DNA from: CAYVJW01 sp964451885 | GTDB taxonomy: Bacteria > Patescibacteriota > Gracilibacteria > UBA4473 | Direction of reading: 5' to 3' | Length of the DNA: 6,684 nt | Assembly (NCBI GenBank): GCA_964451885.1 | Contig: CAYVJW010000090.1 | Span: 1 to 6,684, forward strand | In this document: piece by piece, positions 5,521-6,684 of the stretch | Numbering within the stretch: position 1 is the stretch's first letter | Layout: each line of letters starts with the position of its first letter | Notes under the pieces: model-generated | Told to the model about the DNA's origin: nothing | Seen by the model: only the letters and a program-made list of their open reading frames with translations | Databases searched by the model: none | Made by a program: the position numbers and the translations under genes

Positions 5521-6594
5521 ATGAAATCAATGAGCAAAAGCAAAGAGATTGGTGTTTGTGAGTGTTCGGAAGAGCATGATTTTATGGATGGTGAAAATGT
5601 AGTGAATTTTCAGGCAAGGCGAAGCGCTTTGGGTGGGAAATTATGCAAAAGTGAATGGAAGGGACAATCAGAAGTGCCAGTTGGTACTGCTGCTGATGTG
5701 ATTTCTTTTGCAAAAGAAAAAGCCTCCGTGGAAAGTCGACGGGAGGAACAATTTAGAGACGAGTGTTTTGAGAAATTCAGGGAAAAGATATCATTGGTAC
5801 TTGAACATCTTGGCTATACTTCCAGAAGGGAGCTTTTGGCTTATGTGTCATCAAAACATAAGGGATATAGGGTGGAACCATATTCTGATGAGTGTTTATT
5901 TCGTCGATTTCAGGAGTTATTGGCAGAAGTAAAGCGTGGGGACTGTTTATTTATTACTTCCGGACTGAAAGATTTTGCGAACTGGAATTGTGATCTTTCT
6001 GATGGACTTAAGTTTTTACTTGATCTGGGAGTGGAAATATATTTCTGCGCCAGTCCGATAGTGGACGGTTCGTATGAATATGGAATTTCGCCGATAAGTG
6101 AGTTTTCACGTCATGAAAATTTTCATTTTTTTGTGAGAGAAAGTCTCATAGATGAAGGAGCGGCAGTGGTGGTGCCGAGTGTAGAAGCTGTTTCTTCCGG
6201 GAAGCGCCGTATTGAGGCGGTTACAACTTTTTCAGGAGAAGAGTTAAAAGAAAGAAGAGATTATATTGCGCTTTTGAATTCGAGTACTGATGTGGGAAGG
6301 GATTATTTGAGGAGTTTATTTCTTCAGATTGAAAAATCTTATAGGATAGATGGAAAAGTAGATCATCTTATGGCTTTAACCAGGATGGCAATATGTGGGT
6401 TTTGTAATTTTTTCCAACATCCTTTTTTTACAAAGAAAGAAGTTGTTGCTGTTCTTGAAAGCCGTTTGGAGTTTGTGGGGCAATCTCAATTCCACCCTTG
6501 CGAATATCCGAGGATTCTTATTGAGAATGAGGGAAATGTTGAGGTTTTGAGGGATAAGGCGAAGGAAGTGAAGGAAATTCTTATGGGAAAGTAA
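5521..6594 (+). CDS. unknown protein, smaller member of the tandem paralog pair
   Basis: This 357-residue protein is a diverged copy of the upstream product; no named family is recognised. Its N-terminus (GENVVNF, about 24-30) corresponds to GEENVINL of the neighbour. It carries one copy of the repeated module (ISFAKEKASVESRREEQ, 61-77), where the neighbour has two, and it lacks the CxxCxxC cluster; instead there is a short CEC (13-15). The shared C-terminal region runs from about 61 to the end, with GDCLFITSG (140-148), LLDLGVEIYFCASP (166-179), HENFHFFV (198-205), AAVVVPS (214-220), GKVDHLM (278-284) and EYPR near 331. Segments such as KVDHLM are identical and others about 40-50 percent identical by eye. 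No signal peptide or membrane span is seen. The start may be the ATG at 5521 or the one at 5530 (MSKSKE); neither has a Shine-Dalgarno sequence. It ends at TAA 6592-6594, just before a tandem repeat. Confidence 0.8.
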   Translation: MKSMSKSKEIGVCECSEEHDFMDGENVVNFQARRSALGGKLCKSEWKGQSEVPVGTAADVISFAKEKASVESRREEQFRDECFEKFREKISLVLEHLGYTSRRELLAYVSSKHKGYRVEPYSDECLFRRFQELLAEVKRGDCLFITSGLKDFANWNCDLSDGLKFLLDLGVEIYFCASPIVDGSYEYGISPISEFSRHENFHFFVRESLIDEGAAVVVPSVEAVSSGKRRIEAVTTFSGEELKERRDYIALLNSSTDVGRDYLRSLFLQIEKSYRIDGKVDHLMALTRMAICGFCNFFQHPFFTKKEVVAVLESRLEFVGQSQFHPCEYPRILIENEGNVEVLRDKAKEVKEILMGK

Positions 6595-6598
6595 TTAA

Positions 6599-6626
6599 AA
6601 GTCGGAAGTCGAAAGTGGGAAACTTT
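6599..6626. repeat. second heptamer array downstream of the last gene
   Basis: Three 7-base units in phase, AAGTCGG (6599-6605), AAGTCGA (6606-6612) and AAGTGGG (6613-6619), are followed by AAACTTT (6620-6626), which is roughly their inverted form. AAAGT (6612-6616) can pair with ACTTT (6622-6626) around a 5-base loop. The unit length and the direct-then-inverted arrangement resemble the array in the rpmB leader, though the unit sequence differs. Confidence 0.5.
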
Positions 6627-6627
6627 T

Positions 6628-6669
6628 GAAGGCCGAATAGCCAGAGCCCATTGCTGAGCTCCAGCCTTC
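6628..6669. other. GC-richer stretch with hairpin potential, unresolved
   Basis: GAAGGC (6628-6633) pairs with GCCTTC (6664-6669). Inside, GAGC (6644-6647) can pair with GCTC (6658-6661). Composition is clearly richer in G and C than the genes beside it. It has no T-run on the plus strand, so it is not a classical terminator. On the minus strand a frame is open from the edge (6684) to TAA at 6597-6595, giving 29 residues ending in STSDF; this could be the tail of a convergent gene but cannot be told from chance. The edge cuts the element. Confidence 0.3.
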
Positions 6670-6684
6670 TAAGAACCGGACTTG

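Noticed and set aside
6628..6684. tRNA or integron attC site at the right edge
   Set aside because: On the minus strand GGTTCTTAG does not fit a T-loop (no TTCRANN-C with a 5-bp stem), and there is no RYYYAAC/GTTRRRY pair of an attC site.

Overview
The window looks like a piece of a bacterial chromosome, most plausibly from a small-genome Patescibacteria/CPR (Parcubacteria-like) lineage. The grounds are moderate to low GC, short gaps, no visible Shine-Dalgarno sequence at any start, a short TrmH-type methyltransferase coupled to an unusually long L28, and two large proteins of no recognised family. TGA is used as a stop in three genes (402, 851 and 3868), which argues against the TGA-recoding Gracilibacteria/Absconditabacteria. 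The lineage is an inference from style and has not been tested by search.

Layout. On the minus strand, from about 1381 down to 1, there is a strong sigma70-type promoter, a long structured leader, rpmB (L28) with a charged C-terminal tail, a TrmH/SpoU RNA methyltransferase overlapping it by 4 bp (ATGA), then with its own likely promoter a small membrane-anchored protein, and the first codons of another gene cut by the window edge. On the plus strand, leuS (1429-3870, complete leucyl-tRNA synthetase) diverges from rpmB. It is followed by two related proteins of unknown function (3904-5415, 503 aa; 5521-6594, 357 aa). The last 90 bases hold short tandem repeats and a GC-richer stretch with hairpin potential.

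How the parts relate. The left half and leuS belong to translation (ribosome assembly, RNA methylation, tRNA charging). The rpmB and leuS promoters lie back to back with adjacent -35 elements, so the two directions may be expressed in competition. The two unknown proteins are diverged tandem paralogs. They share a C-terminal region of about 300 residues with an alpha/beta look, and an N-terminal module present twice in the first and once in the second. Each has a TTGACA about 40 bp before its ATG, which places the predicted transcript start within a few bases of the start codon.

The most unusual features are the paralog pair with its repeated module, the 98-bp heptamer-phased inverted array in the rpmB leader with a second heptamer array at the far end, and the predicted near-leaderless transcripts. 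No mobile element, CRISPR array, tRNA or rRNA was found.
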